Source of the DNA: an uncultured Tenacibaculum sp.
Lineage (GTDB): Bacteria > Bacteroidota > Bacteroidia > Flavobacteriales > Flavobacteriaceae
Assembly (NCBI RefSeq): GCF_947498805.1
Contig: NZ_CANMLT010000003.1
Location: 62,001-126,000 of the forward strand
Reading direction: 5' to 3'
Length of the DNA stretch: 64,000 nt
Part shown: in pieces, positions 8,443 through 18,500 of the stretch
Layout: each line of letters begins with the position of its first letter
How positions within the stretch are numbered: the stretch's first letter is position 1
Position numbers and translations under genes: made by a program
Notes under the pieces: model-generated
Told to the model about the DNA's origin: nothing
Seen by the model: only the letters and a program-made list of their open reading frames with translations
Database searches by the model: none

Positions 8443-9789
8443 ATGGAGATTTTAATAAAAGCATCACAATTCATCTTAAGTTTATCGTTGTTAATTGTGC
8501 TACATGAGTTAGGACACTTTATTCCTGCGAAACTTTTTAAAACCAAAGTAGAAAAGTTCTACTTATTCTTCGACTATAAATTCTCTTTATTTAAAAAGAA
8601 AATAGGAGAAACAGTATATGGTATTGGTTGGATTCCTTTAGGAGGATATGTAAAGATTGCAGGTATGATTGACGAAAGCATGGATACCGAACAAATGAAA
8701 GAGGAGCCAAAACCATGGGAATTTAGATCGAAGCCAGCATGGCAACGTTTAATTATCATGTTAGGTGGAGTATTTGTAAATTTTGTTTTAGGAATCTTAA
8801 TTTACATCTGCTTAATGTGGGCATATGGTGAGAAGTTTTTACCTAATGAAAGTTTAAAAGACGGTGTTTGGGTACAGGATCAACTAGGTAAAGATTTAGG
8901 TTTACAAACTGGAGATAAAGTTTTAACGATTGACGGAAGTAAAATTGAAAAATTTAGAGAGTTACCTTTAGAATTTATCAATGGTAACACTTATACTATT
9001 GAAAGAAATGGTGAAACTCTTACACAAGAAATTCCAAACAATTTTATTTCTAAATTAGTTGATCGTGGTAAAGAAGCAGGAGCTTTTATTACACCAAGAT
9101 ACCCTTTCATTATAGCAAATGTTGAAAAGGATTCTGTAAACGGAAAATCAGATATCCAACCGAAAGATATCATTACAGCTATTAATGGTCAGAAAATCTC
9201 TTATTACGATGAAGCTAAACCTGTTTTACAAGCATTAAAAGGACAAGACATTAACCTTACGGTAAAAAGACAAAACCAAGAATTAACGATTCCTGCAAAG
9301 GTTTCAAACCATGGAAATCTTGGAGTACGTTGGGGAGCTGTATCTTTAAAAGATTTAGAAAAGCTAGGATATTATCAATTAGCAGAAAAATCATATTCGT
9401 TTACTGAAGCAGTTCCAGCTGGAACAAACAAAGCTTGGACTACCTTAACAAGTTATGTTAAGCAAATGAAAAAAATCTTTAACCCAAGCACAGGAGCTTA
9501 CAAAGGTTTAGGCGGATTTATTTCTATAGGAAGTATCTTCCCTTCAGAGTTTAGCTGGGAAACTTTCTGGAATATCACTGCATTTTTATCAATCATGTTA
9601 GGTTTTATGAACCTATTACCAATTCCTGCTTTAGATGGTGGACACGTAATGTTTACTTTATGGGAAATGATTACCGGTAAAAAACCAAGTGATAAATTCT
9701 TAGAATATGCACAAGTAACAGGATTTGTATTATTATTAGCGCTATTACTGTTTGCCAATGGTAACGATATATTTAGACTCTTTAAATAA
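8443..9789 (+). CDS. rseP: Site-2 intramembrane metalloprotease RseP
   Basis: The 448-residue membrane protease has the zinc site HELGH at residues 21-25 in its first membrane helix. The third ligand region, LLPIPALDGGHVMF, lies near residue 385. Two PDZ-like segments occupy the periplasmic middle, with clear PDZ features in QPKDIITAINGQKI. RseP cleaves anti-sigma factors and remnant signal peptides within the membrane. That is relevant here because two promoters of ECF-sigma type occur elsewhere in the window. In many Bacteroidota dxr precedes rseP, but here it does not. A strong terminator follows. Confidence 0.95.
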   Translation: MEILIKASQFILSLSLLIVLHELGHFIPAKLFKTKVEKFYLFFDYKFSLFKKKIGETVYGIGWIPLGGYVKIAGMIDESMDTEQMKEEPKPWEFRSKPAWQRLIIMLGGVFVNFVLGILIYICLMWAYGEKFLPNESLKDGVWVQDQLGKDLGLQTGDKVLTIDGSKIEKFRELPLEFINGNTYTIERNGETLTQEIPNNFISKLVDRGKEAGAFITPRYPFIIANVEKDSVNGKSDIQPKDIITAINGQKISYYDEAKPVLQALKGQDINLTVKRQNQELTIPAKVSNHGNLGVRWGAVSLKDLEKLGYYQLAEKSYSFTEAVPAGTNKAWTTLTSYVKQMKKIFNPSTGAYKGLGGFISIGSIFPSEFSWETFWNITAFLSIMLGFMNLLPIPALDGGHVMFTLWEMITGKKPSDKFLEYAQVTGFVLLLALLLFANGNDIFRLFK

Positions 9790-9807
9790 GAAATAGTATA
9801 TATAATA

Positions 9808-9838
9808 TAAAAGCATCGTTTAAAACGATGCTTTTTTT
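9808..9838 (+). terminator. Terminator of rseP
   Basis: AAAGCATCGTTT and a matching AACGATGCTTT arm are followed by a T-run. An in-frame ATG at 9828 for the next gene falls inside this hairpin, which argues against using that start. Confidence 0.85.
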
Positions 9839-9851
9839 GTACTTTAACTTT

Positions 9852-10415
9852 ATGGAAAAGTTACTTTCTGAAATTCGTTCGTGTACCATTTGTAAAGACC
9901 ATATTGAACCTCGTCCAGTAGTGTATGCCAATCCGAATTCAAAAATAATAGTCATTGGTCAGGCTCCAGGAACTAAAGTACATGCCTCTGGGATACCTTG
10001 GGACGATGCTAGTGGTAAACAATTAAGAAAATGGCTTAAGGTTACAGATGAGCAATTTTATAACACCAACTTATTCGGAATTATCCCTATGGGGTTTTGT
10101 TATCCTGGAAAAGGAAAAAGTGGTGATTTACCTCCTAGAAAAGAATGTGCTCCAGAATGGCACACCAAGTTGTTTAACAAATTAAAAAATGTTGAACTGG
10201 TATTACTCATTGGTATGTATGCGCAAAACTATTATTTAAAAGACCAAGCTAAAAGAACATTAACCGAAACGGTTAATAATTACCCTTCATACTTACCTAA
10301 ATATTTTGTACTACCACACCCTTCTCCAAGAAATAGATTTTGGTTAACAAAAAATCCTTGGTTTGAAAAAGAAGTAATTCCAGAATTACAAAAACGAGTA
10401 CAACAACTGATTTAA
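9852..10415 (+). CDS. Uracil-DNA glycosylase superfamily protein with probable Fe-S cluster
   Basis: The 187-residue product has the superfamily motifs GQAPG (near 37) and LPHPSPRN (near 157), with LLIGMYAQ between them. Four cysteines are spaced CxxC (C11, C14) and C-x15-C (in GFCYPG and KECAPEW), the spacing of the 4Fe-4S ligands in family 4 uracil-DNA glycosylases. It probably removes uracil or related damage from DNA, but specificity is not certain. The ATG at 9852 was chosen because the upstream ATG at 9828 lies in the rseP terminator. The gene converges on polA with a 2 bp gap. Confidence 0.8.
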   Translation: MEKLLSEIRSCTICKDHIEPRPVVYANPNSKIIVIGQAPGTKVHASGIPWDDASGKQLRKWLKVTDEQFYNTNLFGIIPMGFCYPGKGKSGDLPPRKECAPEWHTKLFNKLKNVELVLLIGMYAQNYYLKDQAKRTLTETVNNYPSYLPKYFVLPHPSPRNRFWLTKNPWFEKEVIPELQKRVQQLI

Positions 10416-10417
10416 GA

Positions 10418-13240
10418 CTAATGTGCTTCTAACCAGTTTTGCCCAATTCCCATTTCAACATCTAATGGAACACTCATTTTAAATGCATTTTCCATTTCTT
10501 GTTTGATAATAGGCTTAATGGTTTCTAATTCGTCTTTATGCGCATCAAACACCAATTCATCATGTACTTGCAATAACATTTTAGATTTAAAGTTTTCTTG
10601 CTCAAATCTATTATGAATATTGATCATTGCTAGCTTGATAATATCCGCTGCCGAACCTTGAATAGGTGCATTTACTGCATTTCGTTCTGCTGCTCCACGC
10701 ACAATAGCATTTCTAGAATTGATATCTTTCAAATATCTACGACGATTTAAAACCGTTTCTACATACCCATTATCGCGAGCAAAATCTACTTGTTTAGACA
10801 TATAAGCCTTTAACTTTGGATAAGTTTCATAATATGCATCAATCAAAGCTTTCGCTTCTTTTCTTGTTAAGTTTGTTTGATTACTTAAACCAAAAGCAGA
10901 AACTCCATAGATAATCCCAAAGTTGACCGTTTTAGCATTACTACGTTGCTCACGAGTTACCTCATCAATAGCTACATCAAATACCTTTGCTGCTGTAGAA
11001 GCATGAATATCTTCGCCATCTTGGAAAGCTTTAATCATGTTCTCTTCTTCACTTAAAGCTGCAATAATACGAAGTTCAATTTGAGAGTAATCGGCCGCTA
11101 ACAACACATGATTCTCATCTCTAGGAATAAATGCTTTACGTACCTCCTGTCCTCTTTTTGTACGAATTGGAATATTTTGTAAGTTCGGGTTGTTCGAACT
11201 CAAACGTCCTGTAGCAGCAACTGCTTGTGCATATACTGTATGAACTCTTCCAGTTTTAGGATTGATTTCATTCGGCAAGGCATCTACATAGGTGCTTTGT
11301 AATTTTTTATACTGACGATATTCTAAAATATCAGAAACAATTTGATGCTCTTTTAAACTAGACAACACATCTTCTGCTGTAGAATATTGTCCGGTTTTTG
11401 TTTTTTTAGGTTTGTCTACCAATTTTAATTTCTCAAATAAAATAGGTCCCAATTGTTTTGGAGAAGCAATATTAAATTCCTCTCCCGCTTGCTCATAAAT
11501 ATTTTTCTCAAGCTTCGCTATATCTTCGGTCAATTCTTTCGATAATGACTTTAAAAACGCTGTATCTAAGTTAACTCCTTCTATTTCCATCGCTGTCAAT
11601 ACTGAAACCAATGGTGTTTCCACATCATTGAATAATTCAGTAACATTCCCACTTGATAATTCCTTTGTGAAATGCTCTTTTAACTGCAAGGTAACATCAG
11701 CATCTTCAACCGCATATTCTGTTTGCTTTGGCAATTCAACTTGTCTCATCGACAATTGATTTTTTCCTTTTTTACCAATCAATTCAGTAATCGAAACAGG
11801 CTGATAATTCAAATATGTCTCTGAAAGCACATCCATGTTATGACGCATATCTGGATTGATCAAATAGTGCGCTATCATAGTATCAAACAACTTCCCTTTT
11901 ACAGGCATATGATAATTTGACAACACCTTGATGTCATATTTTAAGTTGTGGCCAATTTTCTCAATAGATTCATTTTCAAAAAATGGTCTAAACTCTTCAA
12001 CAATCTCTTGTGTTTCTTCTTGATTTTCTGGAAATGCCACATAGTATCCTTTTCCTTCTTCCCAAGAAAAAGCAATTCCTATCAACTCAACTTCCAAAGC
12101 TTTTAATCCCGTTGTTTCTGTATCGAAACAAACCGAAGTTTGTTGCATTAACTTTTGTAATAATAACTTTCTAGAAATAGGTGTATTTATCAATTGATAG
12201 AAATGATTGGTATTTCCAATCGTTTTAAATCCACTTATTTGTGTCTCTTCGGTAACATTCCCTCCACCTGGAGCTGCAAACAAATCAAACTGACCTTCTT
12301 TATTTACTCCACTTGCAGTTGTTTTAGCCTTTGGCTCAGCTGCTCCTTCTGGTGCAATTGCAAAGGTTTTTAAGAGATTATCTGTTAACCTACGAAACTC
12401 TAAGTCGGTAAAAATAGTCTTGGTAGCCTCAATATTTGGTTGCTCCATTACTAGTTTATCTAATTCTAACTCTACAGGAACATCTAGCATAATTGTTGCC
12501 AGTTTTTTTGAAAGTAATCCAAGCTCTTGATTTGCTTCTACTTTCTCCTTCATTTTTCCTTTAAGCTCATGAATATTCTCAAACAAACCTTCCATAGAAC
12601 CATAGGCCGCTAAAAATTTCTTGGCTGTTTTTTCTCCTACACCAGGTAATCCAGGAATATTGTCAACCGAATCTCCCATCATTCCAAGAAAATCTATGAC
12701 TTGTTCAGGTCGCTCTACTCCAAATTTTTCTTTTACCTCTTCCACTCCCCATTTTTCATATCCATTCCCCATACGTGGTGGACGGTACATAAAGGTAGAA
12801 TCAGAAACCAATTGTGCATAATCTTTATCAGGAGTAACCATATAGGTTTCTAAATCTTCCTTTTCTGCTTTTTTGGCTAAGGTTCCAATAATATCATCGG
12901 CTTCATACCCTTCCTTTACAATTGCAGGAATATTCATTGCTTCTAATATCTGCTCTATATACGGAACCGCCACACGGATAGCTTCTGGAGTTTCTTGTCT
13001 GTTAGCCTTATACTCTTCAAACATTTCAACTCTATCTACACTACCTCCTTTATCAAAACAAACCGCTAAATAATCAGGCCTTTCACGTTTAATTACATCC
13101 AACAAAGAGTTCGTAAACCCTAATATTGCTGAAGTATCGACTCCTTTCGAGTTGATTCTTGGGTTTTTAATAAACGCATAATATCCTCTAAAAATTAATG
13201 CATATGCATCTAATAAGAATAGCCTTTTTTTACCTGACAT
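10418..13240 (-). CDS. polA: DNA polymerase I
   Basis: The 940-residue enzyme acts in Okazaki fragment maturation and repair. In order it has a 5'-3' exonuclease domain (about 1-300, EADDIIGTLAKKA and the GDSVDNIPG helix-hairpin motif), then a 3'-5' exonuclease domain starting about 345. The latter keeps the metal-binding FDTETTGL and YDIKVL, so proofreading looks intact. The polymerase domain (about 530-940) carries DYSQIELRI (motif A), RSNAKTVNFGIIYG (motif B) and VHDELVFD (motif C). It is divergent from the metallophosphoesterase gene, with about 100 bp between starts. Confidence 0.97.
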   Translation of the reverse strand: MSGKKRLFLLDAYALIFRGYYAFIKNPRINSKGVDTSAILGFTNSLLDVIKRERPDYLAVCFDKGGSVDRVEMFEEYKANRQETPEAIRVAVPYIEQILEAMNIPAIVKEGYEADDIIGTLAKKAEKEDLETYMVTPDKDYAQLVSDSTFMYRPPRMGNGYEKWGVEEVKEKFGVERPEQVIDFLGMMGDSVDNIPGLPGVGEKTAKKFLAAYGSMEGLFENIHELKGKMKEKVEANQELGLLSKKLATIMLDVPVELELDKLVMEQPNIEATKTIFTDLEFRRLTDNLLKTFAIAPEGAAEPKAKTTASGVNKEGQFDLFAAPGGGNVTEETQISGFKTIGNTNHFYQLINTPISRKLLLQKLMQQTSVCFDTETTGLKALEVELIGIAFSWEEGKGYYVAFPENQEETQEIVEEFRPFFENESIEKIGHNLKYDIKVLSNYHMPVKGKLFDTMIAHYLINPDMRHNMDVLSETYLNYQPVSITELIGKKGKNQLSMRQVELPKQTEYAVEDADVTLQLKEHFTKELSSGNVTELFNDVETPLVSVLTAMEIEGVNLDTAFLKSLSKELTEDIAKLEKNIYEQAGEEFNIASPKQLGPILFEKLKLVDKPKKTKTGQYSTAEDVLSSLKEHQIVSDILEYRQYKKLQSTYVDALPNEINPKTGRVHTVYAQAVAATGRLSSNNPNLQNIPIRTKRGQEVRKAFIPRDENHVLLAADYSQIELRIIAALSEEENMIKAFQDGEDIHASTAAKVFDVAIDEVTREQRSNAKTVNFGIIYGVSAFGLSNQTNLTRKEAKALIDAYYETYPKLKAYMSKQVDFARDNGYVETVLNRRRYLKDINSRNAIVRGAAERNAVNAPIQGSAADIIKLAMINIHNRFEQENFKSKMLLQVHDELVFDAHKDELETIKPIIKQEMENAFKMSVPLDVEMGIGQNWLEAH

Positions 13241-13294
13241 CTGATCTGTTTTTAAGTGACGACAAGGTACAAAACTTTAACATGATGTTAAAAA

Positions 13295-13322
13295 TTGATT
13301 TTCCCGAATCAACGTATCTTTG
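13295..13322 (+). promoter_or_regulatory. Housekeeping promoter of the metallophosphoesterase gene
   Basis: TTG (13295-13297), 17 bp, then TATCTTTG (13315-13322) match both Bacteroidota promoter elements. A TTG that could open a longer reading frame lies inside the -7 box, so translation must begin further downstream. Confidence 0.75.
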
Positions 13323-13346
13323 CTTCGTTTTAAAAATCAGCACACT

Positions 13347-14570
13347 ATGCCTCGTTGGGTAATCCCTTTACTTATCATTTCGACACTAATCATTGTATTT
13401 GAAGCCTACGCTTTTCAAGCAATTAAAACCGTAACCAAGAATAAATTCATTCGATATGGATGGTTACTGATAGGTGTTTTAGCATACATAAACTTCTTTT
13501 ATGTTATTTTTTCTTCAGACAGAAGTTCTGGACAAACTAGACAGTTTCAATATGCCTTTGGCACATTGTTGATTGTGTTATTACCTAAGTTGGTAATTCT
13601 TCTTTTTATGTTAGGAGAAGATATTGTACGATGGTTTCAAAAAGGAGTTTCTTATTTCTCTCAGGAAGAAACGAAGAGCTTAGCAGGAAGACGAAAGTTT
13701 GTTGCTCAATTAGCGTTAGGAATTGCAGCAATTCCGTTTGCCAGTATTCTTTATGGAATTTTTAGAGGGAAGTTCAATTATAAGGTGATCCAGTATGAAT
13801 TACCTTTTGCAGATTTACCCGATTCTTTTGACGGGTTTACCATTACACATATTACAGATATTCACTCTGGAAGTTTTGACAACAAAGAACAAATTCAATA
13901 TGGAGTTGATTTAATTAACAAACAAAATTCTGATGTAATTTTATTTACGGGAGATATCGTAAACAATTTTGCTAAAGAAATGGATGAATGGATTCCTATG
14001 TTTTCTCAATTGAAAGCTCCAATGGGAAAATATTCTATTCTTGGTAATCATGATTATGGTGATTATTCTCAATGGAAATCCAAGGAAGAAAAACAAGCTA
14101 ATTTCCAAGCCATTAAAGATATTCATCCAAAAATTGGTTTTGAATTATTATTAAATGAAAACAGACCCCTTGAAAGAAATGGTGAAAGAATAGCTTTAGT
14201 GGGTGTGGAAAACTGGGGAAAAGGATTTAACCAAGCAGGTGACCTAAAAAAGGCTTCTGAGGGGATTCAAAAAGAAGATTTCAAAGTTCTAATGAGCCAT
14301 GATCCTAGCCATTGGGAATATAAAATAAAACAAGATGATTTTAACTACCAACTTACATTAAGTGGACATACACATGGTTTACAATTTGGCATTGAAATAC
14401 CTGGTTTCATCAAATGGAGTCCTGCTAAATATGTATACAAACAATGGGCAGGTTTATACAATGAATTCGGACGATTTATTAACGTAAATAGAGGTTTTGG
14501 ATACCATGCTTTTCCTGGAAGAGTAGGGATTTGGCCAGAAATTACTGTCATAAAGCTAAAAAAAGCCTGA
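13347..14570 (+). CDS. Membrane-anchored metallophosphoesterase
   Basis: The 407-residue product has three or four N-terminal membrane helices (first about 4-20) followed by a calcineurin-like phosphoesterase domain from about residue 155. All metal-site motifs are present: TDIHSG, FTGDIVNN, LGNHDYGDY, MSHDP and SGHTHG. Relatives of this layout (YkuE/YaeI type) have been linked to UDP-glucosamine-lipid or phospholipid cleavage, but the substrate here is unknown. The ATG at 13347 was preferred over a TTG at 13320 because that TTG is inside the promoter. It is followed by a thioredoxin-fold gene in the same direction. Confidence 0.88.
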   Translation: MPRWVIPLLIISTLIIVFEAYAFQAIKTVTKNKFIRYGWLLIGVLAYINFFYVIFSSDRSSGQTRQFQYAFGTLLIVLLPKLVILLFMLGEDIVRWFQKGVSYFSQEETKSLAGRRKFVAQLALGIAAIPFASILYGIFRGKFNYKVIQYELPFADLPDSFDGFTITHITDIHSGSFDNKEQIQYGVDLINKQNSDVILFTGDIVNNFAKEMDEWIPMFSQLKAPMGKYSILGNHDYGDYSQWKSKEEKQANFQAIKDIHPKIGFELLLNENRPLERNGERIALVGVENWGKGFNQAGDLKKASEGIQKEDFKVLMSHDPSHWEYKIKQDDFNYQLTLSGHTHGLQFGIEIPGFIKWSPAKYVYKQWAGLYNEFGRFINVNRGFGYHAFPGRVGIWPEITVIKLKKA

Positions 14571-14649
14571 TTTTCAGCATTTTTAACCTTAATTTCATAT
14601 AGTCTTAATAAAAAAATTAGTAATTTTAGGCATTTTACTTAAAATCCGT

Positions 14650-14952
14650 ATGCAAAAAATGACAAAGTTTGGTGAAATCATAAGTATCAACAAACCTGTG
14701 CTAATCGATTTTTACACAGATTGGGAAGAATTTGAACCTAGTTTAGATACTCTTCGCGATGTTGCTGCTGCTTTAGGTGACAAAGCCAAGGTTATCAAGA
14801 TTGACATAAAAAAGAATGAAATTCTTGCAGAGGCACTTCGTGTAAAAGGAAATCCAACTTTTATGATTTATAAAAATGGAGAGATGATGTGGCGTCAAAC
14901 AGGTGAGCAAGATGCAAATACTTTAATAGGTTTAGTGCAGCAATACGTTTAA
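14650..14952 (+). CDS. Thioredoxin-fold protein lacking the active-site cysteines
   Basis: The 100-residue product has the length and pattern of a thioredoxin: a FYTDW strand end (21-25) and the conserved cis-proline region VKGNPTFMIYKNG (about 74-86). At the place of the W-C-G-P-C active site it reads W-E-E-F-E-P (25-30), so both redox cysteines are missing and disulfide chemistry is ruled out. It may act as a binding or scaffold protein. Its last bases overlap the 3' end of the convergent deacetylase gene by 4 bp. A family-wide loss of cysteine is possible but cannot be judged here. Confidence 0.8.
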   Translation: MQKMTKFGEIISINKPVLIDFYTDWEEFEPSLDTLRDVAAALGDKAKVIKIDIKKNEILAEALRVKGNPTFMIYKNGEMMWRQTGEQDANTLIGLVQQYV

Positions 14953-15593
14953 ATTGCCTTAAAACTAAATCCTTTTTCCGATAGCTTTTCTAATACTTTT
15001 GGTAAAGCATAGCACAACCTTTCGCTTGCTTTTACACTATCGTGAAATACTACTACACTTCCATTTTCCACATTTTCAAATACGTTTTTTAAGCATTGCT
15101 CTTTAGATATTCTTGTATCAAAATCTGCGGAAAGTACATCCCACATAATTATTTCATATCCCTTACGCTTCAATTCACGAGCTTGAGAAGCTTTTATTTT
15201 TCCATAAGGCGGTCTAAATAATCTTTTTTGTTCAGAAGTTGTATCCCGAAACTTCTGCATTGCTCTTTCACAGGTTTCAACATTCATTAAATAATTCTCA
15301 ACCGAGTGTTTCCACCCATTAAAATGGTTTTGGGTATGATTTCCTATTGTATGCCCTTCATCCATAATTCTTTTAAATAACTCTGGATGATTGTCAATAT
15401 TCTTTCCAATACAAAAGAAGGTAGCATTGGCATTATACTTTTTTAGAACATCTAACACAAATGAAGTTACTTCTGGTGTAGGACCATCATCAAAAGTTAA
15501 GTAAACTTCTTTCTGCTTAGACGAAAAACACCACGTATAATTAAAGAATATCTTCTTTATAATACGTGGTGTTTTGATCAAATAAAACCTCAA
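14949..15593 (-). CDS. Polysaccharide deacetylase (NodB domain)
   Basis: The 214-residue enzyme of the carbohydrate esterase 4 type has the metal and catalytic motif TFDDGP (33-38) and the two zinc histidines in GNHTQNH (H86, H90). It also has RPPYGK near 143. Such enzymes remove N-acetyl groups from peptidoglycan or other glycans. I see no clear signal peptide, only a hydrophobic and basic N-terminus. It begins 4 bp after the stop of the DUF2723 gene and is almost certainly co-transcribed with it, which links it to cell-surface glycan or glycoprotein work. Confidence 0.88.
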   Translation of the reverse strand: MRFYLIKTPRIIKKIFFNYTWCFSSKQKEVYLTFDDGPTPEVTSFVLDVLKKYNANATFFCIGKNIDNHPELFKRIMDEGHTIGNHTQNHFNGWKHSVENYLMNVETCERAMQKFRDTTSEQKRLFRPPYGKIKASQARELKRKGYEIIMWDVLSADFDTRISKEQCLKNVFENVENGSVVVFHDSVKASERLCYALPKVLEKLSEKGFSFKAI

Positions 15594-15597
15594 TGTA

Positions 15598-18500
15598 CTA
15601 AGGCTTTACTGAATCTAATAATTGTGGATCATTTAACATCTCTAATTCTTCTTCTGATATTAAATGAGGAAATGCTTTTTTAATCGCTAAATATTCACCT
15701 ACAATTTTTCTTCCATAATCTTCATTATCTTCATACTTCACAATCTGTTGAATGATGTTTTCATACATATACAAGGTTGTAGCTGTATTTTCATTAACTA
15801 TATATTTCTGATCATTTGGAAATGTACTGTGATACATCAATCTCTGTTGGAAAATATCTATCAATGTTTCCGCTGTTTCATGAGCTTTATCAATATCACC
15901 TATACGATAATATAGTTCTGGATACCCAAGTGATATGCTGTAATGATCGAAGTCTTTAATTGGCATTTTATATAATGATAAATCCAATACATCTTTCGCT
16001 TGTACAGAATCTCCTTTCTTTAAAAACTCTTCAGACAAACGCATTAAGTTATTACGTAATGAAATGGCATTTCTTTTTGTTTGCTCATCTAAATAGATCT
16101 TTCCATTATTGATTGTTTTCCAATCCCATTTCTTCACATTAGCATACATTTTCTCCGGATCGATACGTCCCATATCAAACATAGATTTTCCTTTGTTAGA
16201 AGTCTTAATTGGTACCAATTTATAAGCCATTCCATCTAACTGTAAATAATCTTTCATCCAAATATATTCATCATCTGAATTAGAACCTCCTGTAAAGTAA
16301 ATTGGACGTTTCCAGTCAAAATTATTTAAGATATCTAACATTAAAATTCTATTCTTAGGTAGTACCTCTCCTACTTCAATGTCAATATAATCTAAAATCT
16401 TATCTGCATCTTTTAGGGCTACTATTCCAGATTCAATTGCATTTTTCTTATTTACTGGAATTCGTATTCTATTCGTAGGATAAAACTTCTCTTTAGAATC
16501 TTCTCCAGCACTTAAATAAGTTGCATCATTATCACTTTCTATCCAACGCATAAAATCGCTAATTGGTAAAATTGAATCCTTTAATTGAGGAATAGGATAA
16601 TAGTATGCTACATCCAATGTACCGTATTTATATTGATCATGTGTTAAACGAGACGGTATAGGATCAGCTTCATAAGTTTTCTTTTTCATTTGATCTATAT
16701 ACCAATCTGTAGCAAATAAACTTGTGTTTACAATTTTAATATCTGTACGCACTCCTTCCATTTGTTGCATATACCAAAGTGGGAAGGTATCATTATCACC
16801 AATAGTAAATATAATTGCATTCGGATCACAACTTTCTAAATATGTCTGCGCATTTAATTGAGCCGTATATCGATCACCTCTATTATGATCATCCCAATTC
16901 TGGAATCCCATTAGTACCGGAACTGCCAATAATGAAACCACTGAAACTGCCATAGCAATGGTTTTCTTTGAGGCATACGATTTTAAATAATCGTATAATG
17001 CTAACACTCCAAAACCAATCCACATTGCAAATACATAGAACGACCCTACTACCGCATAATCACGTTCTCTAGGTTCAAAAGGTTTCGGGTTGGTATAAAA
17101 GATAATTGCAAAACCAGTGAATACAAAGAACAATCCTAATACATATAAATTCCTTTGGTCTTTCTTAGCATGATACAATAATCCAATAACTCCTAAAATT
17201 AAAGGTAAAAAGTAGTATTTGTTTCTTCCTTTATTGTTTTTAATTTCATCTGGCAAATTAGATTGCGGTCCTAAACGAGCTTCATCAATTAAATTAACTC
17301 CACTTAACCAATTTCCATTTTCATAATCTAAATGTCCTTGAATATCATTTTGCCTTCCTACAAAATTCCACATAAAATAACGACCATACATGTATCCAAA
17401 CTGATAGTCAATCATGAATTTCATGTTCTCTAAAAATGTAGGTCTACGTTTACTACGAGCAGGAATACCCGCTATTTGCTTATAGTATTCTTGCGCTCCT
17501 GGATCTACCATTCTTGGTATAAATCCTTTGTGCTTGCTCGACCAATTTGGTAATACGTTCTTATAATTATTTACAATTTCGTACTTCCCATTTCTCTTTT
17601 CATATTTTGGCTTATCATCCTTGTATGGATTCGAAGCATCCTGTTCTCTATCATAAGCAAATGAATAATACTTATCATAAAACACATTGGCATCTCCATA
17701 TTGCTCACGGTTATAATAGGCTAATAACTCACGCGCACTCGACGGATTATTTTCATTAATTACAGTATCGGCATTTGCACGAATTGGCAACATTAACCAA
17801 GATGAAAAACCAATCATTATAAACAACACTGACAGCACTAAAGTATTAGCCGCTATGTACTTCTTTTTTCTAGTATAATTTAAACCATAGTAGAACAATC
17901 CAATTAAAATGATTCCTGCGATAATGGTTCCTGAATTATAAGGTAGCCCTATTGAATTGATAAAAAATAATTCGGCAACACTAAAAAACTTTAATGTAAA
18001 AGGGAATAAAAATTTAAAGACTCCTGCCAATACTAAAATAGATACTACAGTAGCAATTGCTGTTGTTTTTAAAGTGATTTCTTTGTAGGTTTTGAAGAAA
18101 TACAACATTACAATTGAAGGAATTACCAATAATGATAAAATATGTACTCCAAATGATAATCCTACTACGAAACTGATCAACACTAACCATTTGTTTCCGC
18201 GTGGTGTATGAATTTCACTCTCCCATTTTAATCCTAACCAGAATAATAAAGCCATTAAAAACGAAGACATCGCATATACTTCACCTTCTACAGCACTAAA
18301 CCAAAAACTATCTGAAAAGGTATACGCTAAAGCACCAACTAACCCACTTCCTAATACAGCTATTTGTTCTCCAGTACTAAACTTACCGTTTTTAACTGCC
18401 ATTTTCTTAGCCAAGTTGGTAATACTCCAAAACATAAATAAAATGGTAAAAGCACTAGCTAAAGCCGACATAAAGTTGACCATTTTAGCAAACTGAGAAG

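Noticed and set aside
9828..9851. ATG at 9828 as start of the uracil-DNA glycosylase-like gene
   Set aside because: It lies in the hairpin and T-run of the rseP terminator; the ATG at 9852 fits the family better.
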